NCBI RefSeq assembly: GCF_016820555.1
Contig: NZ_JADHDW010000010.1
Coordinates: 62,001-126,000 of the forward strand
Direction of reading: 5' to 3'
Origin: Bacillus sp. REN10
GTDB taxonomy: Bacteria > Bacillota > Bacilli > Bacillales > Domibacillaceae
DNA: 64,000 nucleotides
Shown: in pieces, positions 50,974-60,362 of the stretch
Numbering within the stretch: position 1 is the stretch's first letter
Layout: each line of letters begins with the position of its first letter
Translations under genes and position numbers: made by a program
Notes under the pieces: model-generated
Databases searched by the model: none
What the model was told of the DNA's origin: nothing
What the model saw: the letters and a program-made list of their open reading frames with translations, nothing else

Positions 50974-52131
50974 TTACATCGCGTTTTTGATGATTTGGAC
51001 GATTTCTTCTAGTTTTGCTTTGCGTGGGTTAGTTAAGGCGCAAGCATCTTTCATTGCATTTTCCGCTAGTGTTGGGATGTCTTCTTCTTTTGCACCTAGT
51101 TCTTCAAAGCCTTTTGGAATGTTCAGGTCATTGGCAAGGCGCTCAATGGCTTTAATTCCTTTTTTCGCTGCTTCTCTTTTGCTTAGTCCTTTGACGTTTT
51201 CACCTAGGAATTCAGCAATGTCTGCAAAACGTTCTGTTCTAGCAATTAAGTTAAATTTACATACATGTGGCAGAAGGATCGCGTTACAAACCCCATGAGG
51301 GAAGTTATAGAATCCGCCAAATTGGTGAGCGATCGCATGTACGTAACCTAAAGATGCATTGTTGAACGCCATACCTGCTAAAGATTGAGCATAGACCATT
51401 TGCTCACGTGCTTCCATGTCGGCTCCGTTAGCAACGGCACGCGGTAAGTATTTAGGAACAAGCTTAATCGCTTGGATGGCTAAAGCATCTGTAATTGGTG
51501 TTGCTGCTGTTGAAACGTAAGCTTCAATCGCATGAGTTAAAGCATCTAATCCAGTTGCCGCTGTTAAAGCAGGAGGCATTCCAGCCATAAGCTCAGGATC
51601 GTTGATAGAAAGTGTAGGTGTAACGTGTTTGTCAACAATCGCCATTTTCACTTTGCGTTCAGAATCTGTGATAATAGTGAATTTTGTTACTTCACTTCCT
51701 GTACCAGCTGTTGTATTAATAGCAATTAGAGGTACCATTGGCTTTTCTGATACGTCTACACCTTCATAGTCATGAATTTTTCCGCCGTTTGCTGCAACTA
51801 AGGCAATCGCTTTTCCGGCATCATGAGAGCTACCGCCACCAAGAGTGACAACGCTATCGCAGTTTTCAGCTTGATAAGCATCCAAGCCTTCTGCCACGTT
51901 TTTATCAGTTGGATTTGGTTCTGCTTTCGGGAAAATGGCTACTTCTACGCCAGCTTCACGAATGATTTTGGCAATATTTTCAGAAATACCTAATCCGTGT
52001 AATCCTGCATCTGTTACTAATAGTGCTTTTTTTGCACCAAGGCCTGCTAATCGAGAGCCTGTCTCATTAACAGCTCCACGGCCTAAGAGATTCACTGCTG
52101 GCATATGAAATTCGCTTGCTTTGTTTGTCAT
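50974..52131 (-). CDS. Iron-type NAD-dependent alcohol dehydrogenase, methanol dehydrogenase-like
   Basis: A 385-residue type III alcohol dehydrogenase. Metal ligands Asp196, His200 (GLDALTHAIEAY), His265 and His279 (HAIAHQFGGF, FPHG) are intact, and the NAD loop is GGGSSHDAGKAI (98-109). Long stretches, including EPNPTDKNVAEGLDAY and LMAGMPPALTAATGLDALTH, match the methanol dehydrogenase of Bacillus methanolicus as I remember it. It may oxidise methanol or, more likely, a range of short alcohols such as ethanol or 1,3-propanediol. ATG follows AGGAGG. The gene stands alone, with the repeat right at its stop. Confidence 0.9.
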   Translation of the reverse strand: MTNKASEFHMPAVNLLGRGAVNETGSRLAGLGAKKALLVTDAGLHGLGISENIAKIIREAGVEVAIFPKAEPNPTDKNVAEGLDAYQAENCDSVVTLGGGSSHDAGKAIALVAANGGKIHDYEGVDVSEKPMVPLIAINTTAGTGSEVTKFTIITDSERKVKMAIVDKHVTPTLSINDPELMAGMPPALTAATGLDALTHAIEAYVSTAATPITDALAIQAIKLVPKYLPRAVANGADMEAREQMVYAQSLAGMAFNNASLGYVHAIAHQFGGFYNFPHGVCNAILLPHVCKFNLIARTERFADIAEFLGENVKGLSKREAAKKGIKAIERLANDLNIPKGFEELGAKEEDIPTLAENAMKDACALTNPRKAKLEEIVQIIKNAM

Positions 52132-52517
52132 AAATCATTCCTCCTAGTAGTAATTAACTAAAATAAAGACAGATAAGACGAAATAAAAGCGTGTTAACAT
52201 GCCATTCGAATGGTTGTATATACATGGATATTTTATTCAAAAATAGTATTCTATACAAATAAAAAGTTTTAAAAATTTATTATTTTTCGTATTTTTTAGC
52301 AAATATTTGAATGAGGAAGAATTATTTTGACATAATGCATGAAAAATCCGCATGGAATTTTTAATGGATTTAAAATAAAACGGAGCGTTGGCTGAATCAA
52401 TGGATGTAATATAGTTATTTATAAGAAATATGTACTTGGGCAAGAATCAAAAAATCTGACCAATGATGGAAGGTTCCCTTTGACTTTACATACAATGGGG
52501 TGTATTTTCGTATTATA

Positions 52518-52541
52518 GTATATTCAAATAATCAGATATAC
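52518..52541. promoter_or_regulatory. Candidate ArsR-type operator upstream of sulP
   Basis: GTATAT (52518-52523) and ATATAC (52536-52541) are complementary across 12 bp (TCAAATAATCAG). This A/T-rich 6-12-6 dyad overlaps a TATTAT -10-like element and lies 27 bp before the sulP start, a fitting place for the ArsR protein encoded in the same operon. The rest of 52132-52517 shows nothing I can name. Confidence 0.4.
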
Positions 52542-52567
52542 AAATATTTAATAGAAGAAGGGATAAG

Positions 52568-54325
52568 ATGAGAAAGAAATGGCTTTGGACGGGGAGATAT
52601 GAAAACTACTCTCTAGATGCTTTTCAAAAAGATGCAATGTCTGGAGTTGTTGTTGGGGTAATAGCCATTCCGTTGGGGATGGCCTTTGCGATCGCTTCCG
52701 GGGTGAAGCCTGAATATGGGATTTACACGACGATTATTGCAGGGATATTAATTTCGTTGTTTGGTGGGTCTAAGTATCAGATTGGTGGGCCGACGGGGGC
52801 GTTTATTCCGATTTTGTTCGGGATTGTTATGACGTACGGATTTGAAAACTTATTAATTGCCGGATTTATGGCAGGAATTCTTCTAGTATTGATGGGAATC
52901 TTCAAGCTGGGATCGTTAATTAAGTTCATACCTAAGCCGGTGACGATTGGGTTTACTTCTGGGATTGCCATTATTATTTTTGTTGGTCAAATTCCGAGCT
53001 TTTTAGGGCTAACAGGTGTAAAGAAACATGAATCTTTTATAAGAAACATGAATGAAATTATGATTCATTTTGATAGCCTCAATTTTTATAGTATTTTAAC
53101 TGCGGTCATTTGTTTAGTAACGGTGTTATATACGCCGAAATTATTTCCCAAAGTACCTGGACCGTTGATTGGCCTGCTTGTTTCAACGGTGATTGCCGCT
53201 GTTTTTTATCCTGGTCAAGTGGCGACGATTGGCTCGACCTATGGCGAGATTCCCAATACATTGCCGAAGTTTGCTTTCCCGGATGTAACGTGGGAGAGGG
53301 TGCAGCTTTTGATTCAGCCGGCGTTCGTCATTGCAATTTTGGGAGCCATCGAATCGCTTTTATCAGCGGTAGTGGCGGATGGAATGACCAATAGTAAACA
53401 TAATAGTAATCGAGAATTGGTAGGGCAAGGGATTGCCAATATGGTGACACCATTATTTGGTGGAATTCCAGCTACAGGAGCGATTGCTCGGACAGCAACG
53501 AATATCAAGAATGGTGCACACTCCCCACTTTCCGGTGTGATTCATGGTGTTGTTGTTCTTTTAGTCTTGTTGCTGTTTGCACCGTATACATCGGAAATCC
53601 CATTGGCCAGCATGGCACCCATTTTGATGGTTGTAGCTTGGAATATGAGTGAGCGGCGTGTATTTTATCATGTGTTAAAGACAAAAACGGAAGATTCCTT
53701 TGTTTTGGTTGTCACTTTTTTACTAACCGTGTTTGTGAACTTGACGGTAGCGGTGGAAGTTGGACTTGTTTTAGCGGTGATTCTTTTTACGAAGCGGATG
53801 AGTGATATAATGGTGACAGAAAAGGCGTTGCCAAATCCTTATAATAAGCATGAAAAAGTGGAGAGTCAGATTGTGTCTGATACTCACGATTGCCCGCAAA
53901 TTAGCATTTACAATGTGGAAGGTCCCTTGTTTTTTGGAGCGGCGCAGTCCTTTGAGCAAACGATTATGAAGACGATTCATTACAAGCCGAGAGTGTTGTT
54001 GCTACGGATGGGAAGAGTGCCCTTTATGGATACAACTGGTGAAGCTTATTTCTTAAGTATTGTTAAAAACTTCTCTAAGAATGGGGTTGTGCTGATTTCA
54101 GGAATTCAGTCTCAACCGAAAGAAGTGTTGATTAAGACAGGTCTATATGAGTTCATTGGAGAAGATCACTTTTTTGACCATACAGGAGAGGCGATCCATT
54201 ATGCTCTCAAGCAATTAAAAAGAGATCAATGTCTTGGATGTAGGCATTTTGCATTTAGAGAATGTGAAAATTTTTCAGGCTTGAAGAAGAAAAAGGATGA
54301 AACAAGAGCGATGTCTACCACATGA
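52568..54325 (+). CDS. SulP-family anion transporter with STAS domain
   Basis: A 585-residue SLC26/SulP protein. The membrane domain (about 20-420) opens SGVVVGVIAIPLGMAFAIASG and contains GGPTGAFIPI and GGIPATGAIARTATNI. A cytoplasmic STAS domain follows (about 435-555, with VLLLRMGRVPFMDTTGEAYF). An extra C-terminal tail carries CLGCRHFAFREC, a CxxC plus third Cys, unusual for a SulP. Sulfate or bicarbonate are the usual substrates. It overlaps an ArsR gene by 4 bp, suggesting that the tail or the regulator senses a thiol, metal or sulfur species. Confidence 0.9.
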   Translation: MRKKWLWTGRYENYSLDAFQKDAMSGVVVGVIAIPLGMAFAIASGVKPEYGIYTTIIAGILISLFGGSKYQIGGPTGAFIPILFGIVMTYGFENLLIAGFMAGILLVLMGIFKLGSLIKFIPKPVTIGFTSGIAIIIFVGQIPSFLGLTGVKKHESFIRNMNEIMIHFDSLNFYSILTAVICLVTVLYTPKLFPKVPGPLIGLLVSTVIAAVFYPGQVATIGSTYGEIPNTLPKFAFPDVTWERVQLLIQPAFVIAILGAIESLLSAVVADGMTNSKHNSNRELVGQGIANMVTPLFGGIPATGAIARTATNIKNGAHSPLSGVIHGVVVLLVLLLFAPYTSEIPLASMAPILMVVAWNMSERRVFYHVLKTKTEDSFVLVVTFLLTVFVNLTVAVEVGLVLAVILFTKRMSDIMVTEKALPNPYNKHEKVESQIVSDTHDCPQISIYNVEGPLFFGAAQSFEQTIMKTIHYKPRVLLLRMGRVPFMDTTGEAYFLSIVKNFSKNGVVLISGIQSQPKEVLIKTGLYEFIGEDHFFDHTGEAIHYALKQLKRDQCLGCRHFAFRECENFSGLKKKKDETRAMSTT

Positions 54326-54669
54326 CAGAAAGAGAGGAAAAGAAATTGGTTCTTGAAATGCAGCAATTTAAAGCTGATTTTTTTAAAGCCCTTGCTCACC
54401 CGCTTAGAATCAAAATCTTAGAAATATTGGCAGAAGGCGATAAAAGCGTCAACGAAATTCAAAGTCTAGCTGGAAGTGAAGGTTCAGCTGTTTCCCAACA
54501 ACTCACCGTTCTCCGCGGTAAAAATATCGTCACAGGAACAAAAGACGGAAACCGAGTCATCTATTCCTTAAGAGACCCAATGATCATCGAGCTTCTCGCA
54601 GTTGCTCGTCAAATCTTTAACAACCACTTAGTTGATACCATCACAATGTTAGATAAGATCAATGATTAG
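54322..54669 (+). CDS. ArsR/SmtB-family transcriptional regulator
   Basis: A 115-residue winged-helix protein. FKALAHPLRIKILEILAEG opens the fold, then SVNEIQSLAGSEGSAVSQQLTVLR is the helix-turn-helix, and VTGTKDGNRVIYSLRDP the wing. There are no cysteines, so classic thiolate metal or persulfide sensing by this protein alone is not possible; histidines near the C-terminus (NNHLVD) could bind metal. It is coupled to sulP by an ATGA overlap and probably represses that operon. Confidence 0.9.
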   Translation: MTEREEKKLVLEMQQFKADFFKALAHPLRIKILEILAEGDKSVNEIQSLAGSEGSAVSQQLTVLRGKNIVTGTKDGNRVIYSLRDPMIIELLAVARQIFNNHLVDTITMLDKIND

Positions 54670-54696
54670 GTGTTTGCTATTCCTCGGAATTTGTCG

Positions 54697-54735
54697 AAAA
54701 AAAGAGTCCGTTTGTTGAACGGACTCTTTTTTGTT
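54697..54735. terminator. Terminator between arsR and the DUF2238 gene
   Basis: A perfect stem of about 15 bp, AAAAAAGAGTCCGTT with AACGGACTCTTTTTT around TGTTG, with T-runs in both directions. It serves both convergent genes. Confidence 0.9.
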
Positions 54736-54742
54736 TGTTGTT

Positions 54743-55300
54743 TTATTTTTTGAATGCAACGATAACCGCAACTAATAAACCTCCTAAACTATCAGCAATC
54801 AAATCTCCCATTGTGTCCACGTTTCCGCCGCCTTGTGTCGTAGTTCCGAGCAGTTGATCGGCAGAGAATTCATAAATCTCCCAAAACACACCACCAAGTA
54901 CAGAAACAGCGAATAGAAACAAGAAAACAAAGCGGCGTGACATGCCTTTTCTAGTTGCTGGCGTCAGCCAACGGTCCATCAGTTCTAAAGCTGCAAAAGC
55001 AATTAACCCACCGCTTAGAAAGTGAAGAAAGGTATCCCACCAGCCAAGGCTATAAAAGCGCATGAGTGAACCGAATACTTGGGAACCAATCAGGAAAATA
55101 AAATAGGAGACGACTAACGCCTTTTTTAGTTGCGAACGGCTTAGACGTTCAATTATAACCGGAAGCAAGCTGGCCACCATGCCGCCAATGCCAATTTGAT
55201 AGCGATACACATCATTCGCAAACCAGAAAAATAAAAAACAGCCTAACATTATCATAAAATATGAAAAGCTTAATATAGTAGTCCATCGTGATTTCATCAT
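54743..55300 (-). CDS. DUF2238/YjdF-like membrane protein
   Basis: A 185-residue membrane protein with about five to six helices. The conserved-looking polar sites GWWDTFLHFLSGG, VFWEIYEFSADQL and VDTMGDLIADSLGGL match PF09997 (DUF2238). No function is established. ATG 55300 or 55297 follows GAGGTG. It is convergent with sulP-arsR. Confidence 0.8.
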   Translation of the reverse strand: MMKSRWTTILSFSYFMIMLGCFLFFWFANDVYRYQIGIGGMVASLLPVIIERLSRSQLKKALVVSYFIFLIGSQVFGSLMRFYSLGWWDTFLHFLSGGLIAFAALELMDRWLTPATRKGMSRRFVFLFLFAVSVLGGVFWEIYEFSADQLLGTTTQGGGNVDTMGDLIADSLGGLLVAVIVAFKK

Positions 55301-55492
55301 TTTACTTCACCTCACTTTTTAGTTTACTAAAAAAGTAAGAAAAATGTTTCATTCCGCCTCCTACTTATTTATAAAAAGCAGAGCTCTATAACATATATGA
55401 AGTAGACGCTGGAAACGGCAAATGAGAAGATAGTAGATGAAGATTTTCCTAATTATTACACTTATTCAAATGAAGCAACGAGGAGTGAAGCA

Positions 55493-56350
55493 ATGAAAAT
55501 AGATGTAAATGACAAAATTAATTTTATCGAATTATGGCAAGAAGGCATGAAGAATTGGGACGGAGTGCTTCCGGAGCGAATGATAGATGATCAATTGGAA
55601 GAATCCTTTTGGCAACAACTGATTGAGAAGAAAACGGCGGAGGCGAATGAAGACCCTTATGCTAAAAAGATTCAAGGTTTTTTAGAAACATTGATTTTGC
55701 CGGAAGATAAGGTGCTAGAAATTGGTCCAGGATGGGGGAATTACACTTTCTTCTTAGCTGACAAGGCTAATCATGTAACCTGTGTCGATAGCTCAGCGAG
55801 TGTATTGACATTTTTACAGCATGCTAGTAAGAGAAAGAAACTCGACAATATGCAATTTATTGAAGGAAAGTGGGAGGAGCATACTGTTTCTGACCAATAT
55901 GATGTTGTATTTGGCATGAATTGCTTTTATCGGATGTACAATATCGACAAGACGATAAGAAATATTCAAGAATCGACTAAACGACTAGCGATTATCGGGA
56001 TGACGTCAGGCCCGATCCAGCCTCATTACTTGGATTTGGAAAAAGAATATGGCTACAAAATTAAATATCCGCGACGAGATTACATACATTTGCAAAATAT
56101 CTTATATGAAATGGGCATTTATGCTAATTGTAAAATCATTCCTCTTGAAAGAACCTATCAATTCCACAGTTTTGAAGAATTAATCACGAAAAATAAAGCG
56201 AAAATTTTAAGTGAGTATGTAGATGATCGGCATTTGGAAAAAGCGCTTGAAAAATACGTGACGAGCGCCAATGGTACCTATCAGTATAAACACGATTTTC
56301 AAGCCGCTCTTTTATACTGGGAACCGCAGCGCACCGCTTATCAAATGTAA
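55493..56350 (+). CDS. Class I SAM-dependent methyltransferase
   Basis: A 285-residue methyltransferase. Motif I VLEIGPGWGNYTFFLA lies near residues 72-87 and motif II VTCVDSS near 95. The downstream FGMNCFYRMYNID has the acidic and aromatic pattern of post-motif III. The N-terminal 60 residues (FIELWQEGMKNW) and C-terminal part are not typical. The substrate is unknown. ATG 55493 follows GAGGAGTG. It stands alone between two terminators. Confidence 0.8.
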   Translation: MKIDVNDKINFIELWQEGMKNWDGVLPERMIDDQLEESFWQQLIEKKTAEANEDPYAKKIQGFLETLILPEDKVLEIGPGWGNYTFFLADKANHVTCVDSSASVLTFLQHASKRKKLDNMQFIEGKWEEHTVSDQYDVVFGMNCFYRMYNIDKTIRNIQESTKRLAIIGMTSGPIQPHYLDLEKEYGYKIKYPRRDYIHLQNILYEMGIYANCKIIPLERTYQFHSFEELITKNKAKILSEYVDDRHLEKALEKYVTSANGTYQYKHDFQAALLYWEPQRTAYQM

Positions 56351-56357
56351 CAGATCC

Positions 56358-56396
56358 CAAAAAGGAAAGCCTGCTTAATGGGAGGCTTTCCTGTTT
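56358..56396. terminator. Terminator between the methyltransferase gene and pepT
   Basis: GGAAAGCCT (56364-56372) pairs with AGGCTTTCC (56383-56391). A-run on the left and GTTT on the right make it best for the leftward pepT transcript. Confidence 0.75.
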
Positions 56397-56453
56397 GATG
56401 TAACCTCTGATCAATCTGTGCGAATGCTAATCAAGCGCGTTCACGTTACAAAT

Positions 56454-57686
56454 TTAAGCTTTTTGTTCAAACAACTTGGCGATTTCAACGATGACGTTGA
56501 CAGCTTTCTCCATATTATCGACTGAAGCATATTCGAAGCGGCCGTGAAAGTTCTCGCCGCCAGTGAAAATGTTCGGCGTCGGCAGTCCCATATAGGATAA
56601 CTGGGAGCCGTCAGTACCGCCGCGAATCGGTTTCACGATGGGCTCAATGCCTAAGTTTTTCATTGCTTCATACGCGGTATCGACAATTTCCTTCACTGGT
56701 TCAATTTTTTCTCTCATATTGTAGTACTGGTCGTTCATTTCAAGAATGATGCGGTCTTCGCCATATGTTTCTTGCAAGTTTTTGACGATGTGAGTCATCT
56801 TGTCTTTTCTTGCTTGGAAGTGGGCTTTGTCGAAGTCGCGGATAATGTATTCCATTTCGGTTTGCTCCACATCGCCATTGATGGAAAGAAGGTGATAGAA
56901 GCCTTCGTAGCCTTCTGTGTATTCTGGCGCTTCCTCTGCTGGCAATTGCGCATGTAGCTCCATTGCGATTTTGGCGGAGTGAACCAATTTTCCTTTTGCT
57001 GTTCCAGGGTGAACATTTTTCCCTTTAATGGTGATCTTAGCTCCAGCGGCATTAAAACTTTCATACTCCAATTCACCGAGCGGCCCGCCATCAATTGTGT
57101 AGGCAAAGGCAGCATTAAAGGCATTGACATCGAATTTATGAGGCCCTCTGCCAATCTCTTCATCTGGAGTGAACGCCACACGAATTTTTCCATGCTTAAT
57201 TTCTGGATGGTTAATTAAATAAGCCATCGCCGTCATGATTTCAGCTACGCCTGCTTTATTATCGGCACCGAGTAAAGTCGTTCCATTTGTTGTGACAAGC
57301 GTATGTCCTTTGTATTGTGATAATTCAGGGAATTCCTTTGGCGACAAGACGATTTGTAGCTCTTTGTTTAACACAATATCTTGTCCATCATAGTTGTCAA
57401 CGATTTGAGGCTGGACGTTTGTGCCAGTAAAATCAGGCGTTGTATCCACATGGGCTAAAAATCCAATGACAGGAACATCTTTTTCCGTGTTAGCAGGCAG
57501 TGTGGCCATCACATACCCGTATTCATCGACCGTCACTTCTTGCATGCCAATTTCTTTTAACTCCTCTTCAAGCCTGCGAATTAACGTCCACTGCTTCTCG
57601 GTCGAAGGGGTTGTTGGACTATTTTCATCCGATTGGGTGTCTACTTTTACATAAGAAGTAAATCGTTTCAATAATTCATTTTTCAC
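56454..57686 (-). CDS. pepT: Peptidase T (tripeptide aminopeptidase)
   Basis: A 410-residue M20B zinc peptidase that releases N-terminal residues from tripeptides. Zinc ligands His79 and Asp81 (HVDTTPD), [11 protein letters not shown], the catalytic Glu in [10 protein letters not shown] and the C-terminal [12 protein letters not shown] and [11 protein letters not shown] are all visible. The start is GTG 57686 with GGAG about 11 bp ahead, slightly long. It is monocistronic. Confidence 0.95.
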   Translation of the reverse strand: MKNELLKRFTSYVKVDTQSDENSPTTPSTEKQWTLIRRLEEELKEIGMQEVTVDEYGYVMATLPANTEKDVPVIGFLAHVDTTPDFTGTNVQPQIVDNYDGQDIVLNKELQIVLSPKEFPELSQYKGHTLVTTNGTTLLGADNKAGVAEIMTAMAYLINHPEIKHGKIRVAFTPDEEIGRGPHKFDVNAFNAAFAYTIDGGPLGELEYESFNAAGAKITIKGKNVHPGTAKGKLVHSAKIAMELHAQLPAEEAPEYTEGYEGFYHLLSINGDVEQTEMEYIIRDFDKAHFQARKDKMTHIVKNLQETYGEDRIILEMNDQYYNMREKIEPVKEIVDTAYEAMKNLGIEPIVKPIRGGTDGSQLSYMGLPTPNIFTGGENFHGRFEYASVDNMEKAVNVIVEIAKLFEQKA

Positions 57687-57780
57687 GATAGATACAGCTC
57701 CTTTGGAAATGTGTATCTTTTATTTTATCATAATTGATATTCAAGAAGTATTTAGTGAAGTTGGGTGGTTCAGGAAAGTA

Positions 57781-57812
57781 AAAAAGCAAGCATCATTTCC
57801 ATGCTTGCTTGA
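57781..57812 (-). terminator. Terminator after tusA
   Basis: AAGCAAGCAT (57784-57793) pairs perfectly with ATGCTTGCTT (57801-57810). Read leftward it is followed by TTTTTT. It lies 8 bp after the tusA stop codon. Confidence 0.85.
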
Positions 57813-57818
57813 TCATTC

Positions 57819-58043
57819 TCATTTTTTCTTAATCGTAATCGTCCATTGGGCGTCGCCGCTTTGTTCGAAGTTAGTGACTTCGTGGCCTTCTTCCGCAGCC
57901 CAGCGCGGGATCGCTTCGGTTGCTTGCGTGCAGTCGAAATCGATGGTGAGTTCGTCGCCGCTAGCAAGCTCTGCTATTACTTCCTTTGCTTCGACTAATG
58001 GGAAGGGACAAACCATTCCGAGTACTTCTAATTTTTTTTGCAT
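57819..58043 (-). CDS. TusA-family sulfur carrier protein
   Basis: A 74-residue TusA/SirA-fold protein with the sulfur-accepting Cys12 in GMVCPFPLVEA. It can carry a persulfide to partner enzymes. It lies 12 bp after a YeeE/TsuA-type gene, the standard pairing in which the carrier helps thiosulfate uptake and use. ATG follows GGAGG. Confidence 0.93.
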   Translation of the reverse strand: MQKKLEVLGMVCPFPLVEAKEVIAELASGDELTIDFDCTQATEAIPRWAAEEGHEVTNFEQSGDAQWTITIKKK

Positions 58044-58055
58044 GATGTTTCCTCC

Positions 58056-59123
58056 TTAAGCCGTTTGCGTGCTTATTTTTATTTTTTTCGTCGCTTTTTG
58101 TCTTGGTCGAACGATGGTGAAGTAAGCGGCAGTCCACGTGCCGAGAATCATGAACGGTAAAGAAATCCAGCCTTGCCATGTGAATAGAGCCGTTTCGACT
58201 AAGCCGTTTCCGATTGAGCAACCGCCAGCGAGACTTGCGCCAAATCCCATTAAAATACCGCCAAATGCACTTTTGAGGCAAGTGCTGGCATCCGGTACTC
58301 GAAACCGGAATTCACCGCTTCCTTTAGCTGCAACATATGAGCCAATCAAAATCCCGAATACTAAAAATACGCCCCAGTTTAAAAAGGATGGATCTCCTGT
58401 TACGGCATATTGCAAAATATTCGCTGTTGGTGTTGTTACTCCAAGTCCAAACATTCTGCCTGTTGCTTCACTTAACGGCCAAGCAAGAATAGCAATGAGG
58501 CCAACGAGCGTTGCTGTGAAAAGAGGGTTCCACCGCTTTTCAAATAACAGATGGGCAAGCCCCGTTTTCTTAGGTTTCATTGTTGGAATTTTGATACTTG
58601 GTTTTGATAACTGCTTCCAAACTAATAAACCTGTAATACCAGCTAGAAGAGCCACGAGTATCCACGGAGAGATGCCTAATGTGCCGTAAATCGTTTGTGC
58701 TTCTACTTGTTGAGATTGGATCGAAGCAGTGACTGATTTCAGTGCTCCGCCTTTCATAATCGCACTTGAAACCATATACGTAGCGAGCGCAATCCAACTT
58801 CCAATTAGCCCTTCCCCAGCGCGGTACCATGTACCTGTCGCACAGCCTCCAGCGAAGATAATGCCAATTCCGAATACGAAGGCGCCGAAAATCGTGGCGA
58901 ACCACATGAAGTTACCAAATTCAAATTGGATTACCCCGAATAAATGCAACAAATAGACGCCGATACTTTGAATGGAGATCGCTACTAAAAAAGCAACAAA
59001 CATCCGATGATCTTTTGTTACATACATATCTCTAAATGCTCCAGTGACACAGAAACGTCCGCGCTGCATGACGAATCCGAGTAAACCGCCGCATAATAAA
59101 CCTGTTAAAATCAGCTGAACCAT
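58056..59123 (-). CDS. YeeE/YedE (TsuA)-type thiosulfate transporter
   Basis: A 355-residue membrane protein with about nine to ten helices in two internal repeats, each with the hallmark GGC: GRFCVTG (Cys25), AGGCATGTWYRAGEG (Cys94) and AGGCSIGNG (Cys302). In characterised TsuA, conserved cysteines relay thiosulfate through the membrane. I start it at ATG 59123 behind AGGGGTG; an ATG 21 codons upstream lacks a ribosome binding site. With the TusA gene it forms a sulfur-import pair. Confidence 0.9.
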   Translation of the reverse strand: MVQLILTGLLCGGLLGFVMQRGRFCVTGAFRDMYVTKDHRMFVAFLVAISIQSIGVYLLHLFGVIQFEFGNFMWFATIFGAFVFGIGIIFAGGCATGTWYRAGEGLIGSWIALATYMVSSAIMKGGALKSVTASIQSQQVEAQTIYGTLGISPWILVALLAGITGLLVWKQLSKPSIKIPTMKPKKTGLAHLLFEKRWNPLFTATLVGLIAILAWPLSEATGRMFGLGVTTPTANILQYAVTGDPSFLNWGVFLVFGILIGSYVAAKGSGEFRFRVPDASTCLKSAFGGILMGFGASLAGGCSIGNGLVETALFTWQGWISLPFMILGTWTAAYFTIVRPRQKATKKIKISTQTA

Positions 59124-59300
59124 ATGAGCACCCCTTACTGAAATGTTTTGTAAAAGTAGTATAATCCTTTTAATCCGATAATTCAAGTGGGTATTAGCGG
59201 AAAAATAAAATTTTTGAATCGTTTGATTTTTAAGTAAGGTTAGTACAAGATAACAATGTAGGGTAAAGCATTAACATAGGACATAAATGGAGGATGCGAC

Positions 59301-60329
59301 ATGGATGAGCAACAGAAAAGGGAATTTCAACAACGTGTAGATGCAGTATTTGATGAAGAGGTCAGGAAAATACATGAGCAATTAGAACAAGATTTACTGA
59401 TTGCTTTAGTCGGAGAAGTGAACGCCGGAAAGTCGTCAGCCATTAATAAAATTATTGGTAAAGATGTGGCGAAAACAAATCCTCAGCCTGGAGAGACCGT
59501 TAGCATTGATCCTTATAATTTAGCGGGATTGGAAAAGATTAAATTAATGGATACCCCAGGTTTAAATGATCCAAATGATGAAAACCCGAAGAAAACCGAA
59601 GCATTTATTAGCGAAGCGGATATCATTCTATTTTTCACGAATGCGGCAGGAACGGTTTTCTCCGATAGTGAAAAAGCAAAGTTTCGAGAGATTGCCGCTC
59701 ATAATGAAAATATTTTGATTGTGTTGAACAAAATTGATGCAGCAGAGGATATAGATAGCCTAGTCGCGTTTATTAAGCAGCATGCAGGGAGTCAGTACGA
59801 TGTCGTGCCGATTTCTTCTAAAACTGGGCAAAACATTGATGTGTTAAAGGATCGAATATTGACGTTGCTTGAAAAAAAGGGGAAAGACATCCTATTCGCA
59901 AAAAGTTTACAAGATAAAGCCGCTACGGCGAAGCGTTGGATTAATGCAGCAGGCGTATCAGCTGGCATCATCGGTGCCTCACCGATACCCGGATCGGATG
60001 TCATTCCTTTAACTGCTCTTCAAGTGGGGCTTACATTGAAGTTAGCTACTTTATATGACAAGTCACTGACGAAAAAGGCAGCGAAAGATTTAATCATTGT
60101 CACAGCTACAAAGACGGCTGGACAAGCCGCGTATAGACAAATTGTGAAGTTTATTCCAGGGGCTGGGTCCGTTGCCGGTGGGCTTGTTGCTTCATCTCTT
60201 ACTCTCGCGCTAGGGTATGGAGTCAAATATGCTTATGAAAACGATTTGCCGATCGACGAGGAAATCATCTTTGAACTGTACAAAAAATATAGAAAACGTA
60301 AAGATTATAAACAGCAACCTGAAAGCTAA
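59301..60329 (+). CDS. Era-like GTPase with DUF697 domain
   Basis: A 342-residue GTPase. G1 GEVNAGKSS (38-46), G3 DTPG (84-87), G4 NKID near 143 and G5 SSK near 172 are all present. The C-terminal half (about 205-320) has two helical hairpins rich in Gly and Ala (AGVSAGIIGASPIPGSDVIP), typical of DUF697 proteins related to YcjF and dynamin-like remodelling GTPases. Membrane association is likely. The role is unknown. ATG follows TGGAGG. Confidence 0.85.
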   Translation: MDEQQKREFQQRVDAVFDEEVRKIHEQLEQDLLIALVGEVNAGKSSAINKIIGKDVAKTNPQPGETVSIDPYNLAGLEKIKLMDTPGLNDPNDENPKKTEAFISEADIILFFTNAAGTVFSDSEKAKFREIAAHNENILIVLNKIDAAEDIDSLVAFIKQHAGSQYDVVPISSKTGQNIDVLKDRILTLLEKKGKDILFAKSLQDKAATAKRWINAAGVSAGIIGASPIPGSDVIPLTALQVGLTLKLATLYDKSLTKKAAKDLIIVTATKTAGQAAYRQIVKFIPGAGSVAGGLVASSLTLALGYGVKYAYENDLPIDEEIIFELYKKYRKRKDYKQQPES

Positions 60330-60362
60330 GGCGAGACCTTTACTGGTCTCGCCTTAGTTTTT
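60326..60362. terminator. Terminator between the GTPase and chemoreceptor genes
   Basis: A perfect 13-bp stem CTAAGGCGAGACC/GGTCTCGCCTTAG with loop TTTACT, followed by TTTTT. It begins at the GTPase stop codon and touches the chemoreceptor stop. Confidence 0.9.

Noticed and set aside
50849-51298. 149-codon plus-strand ORF over the repeat and the end of the alcohol dehydrogenase gene
   Set aside because: Most of it lies antisense to a clear dehydrogenase gene and the rest is repeat sequence; the protein is low-complexity and unlike any family.
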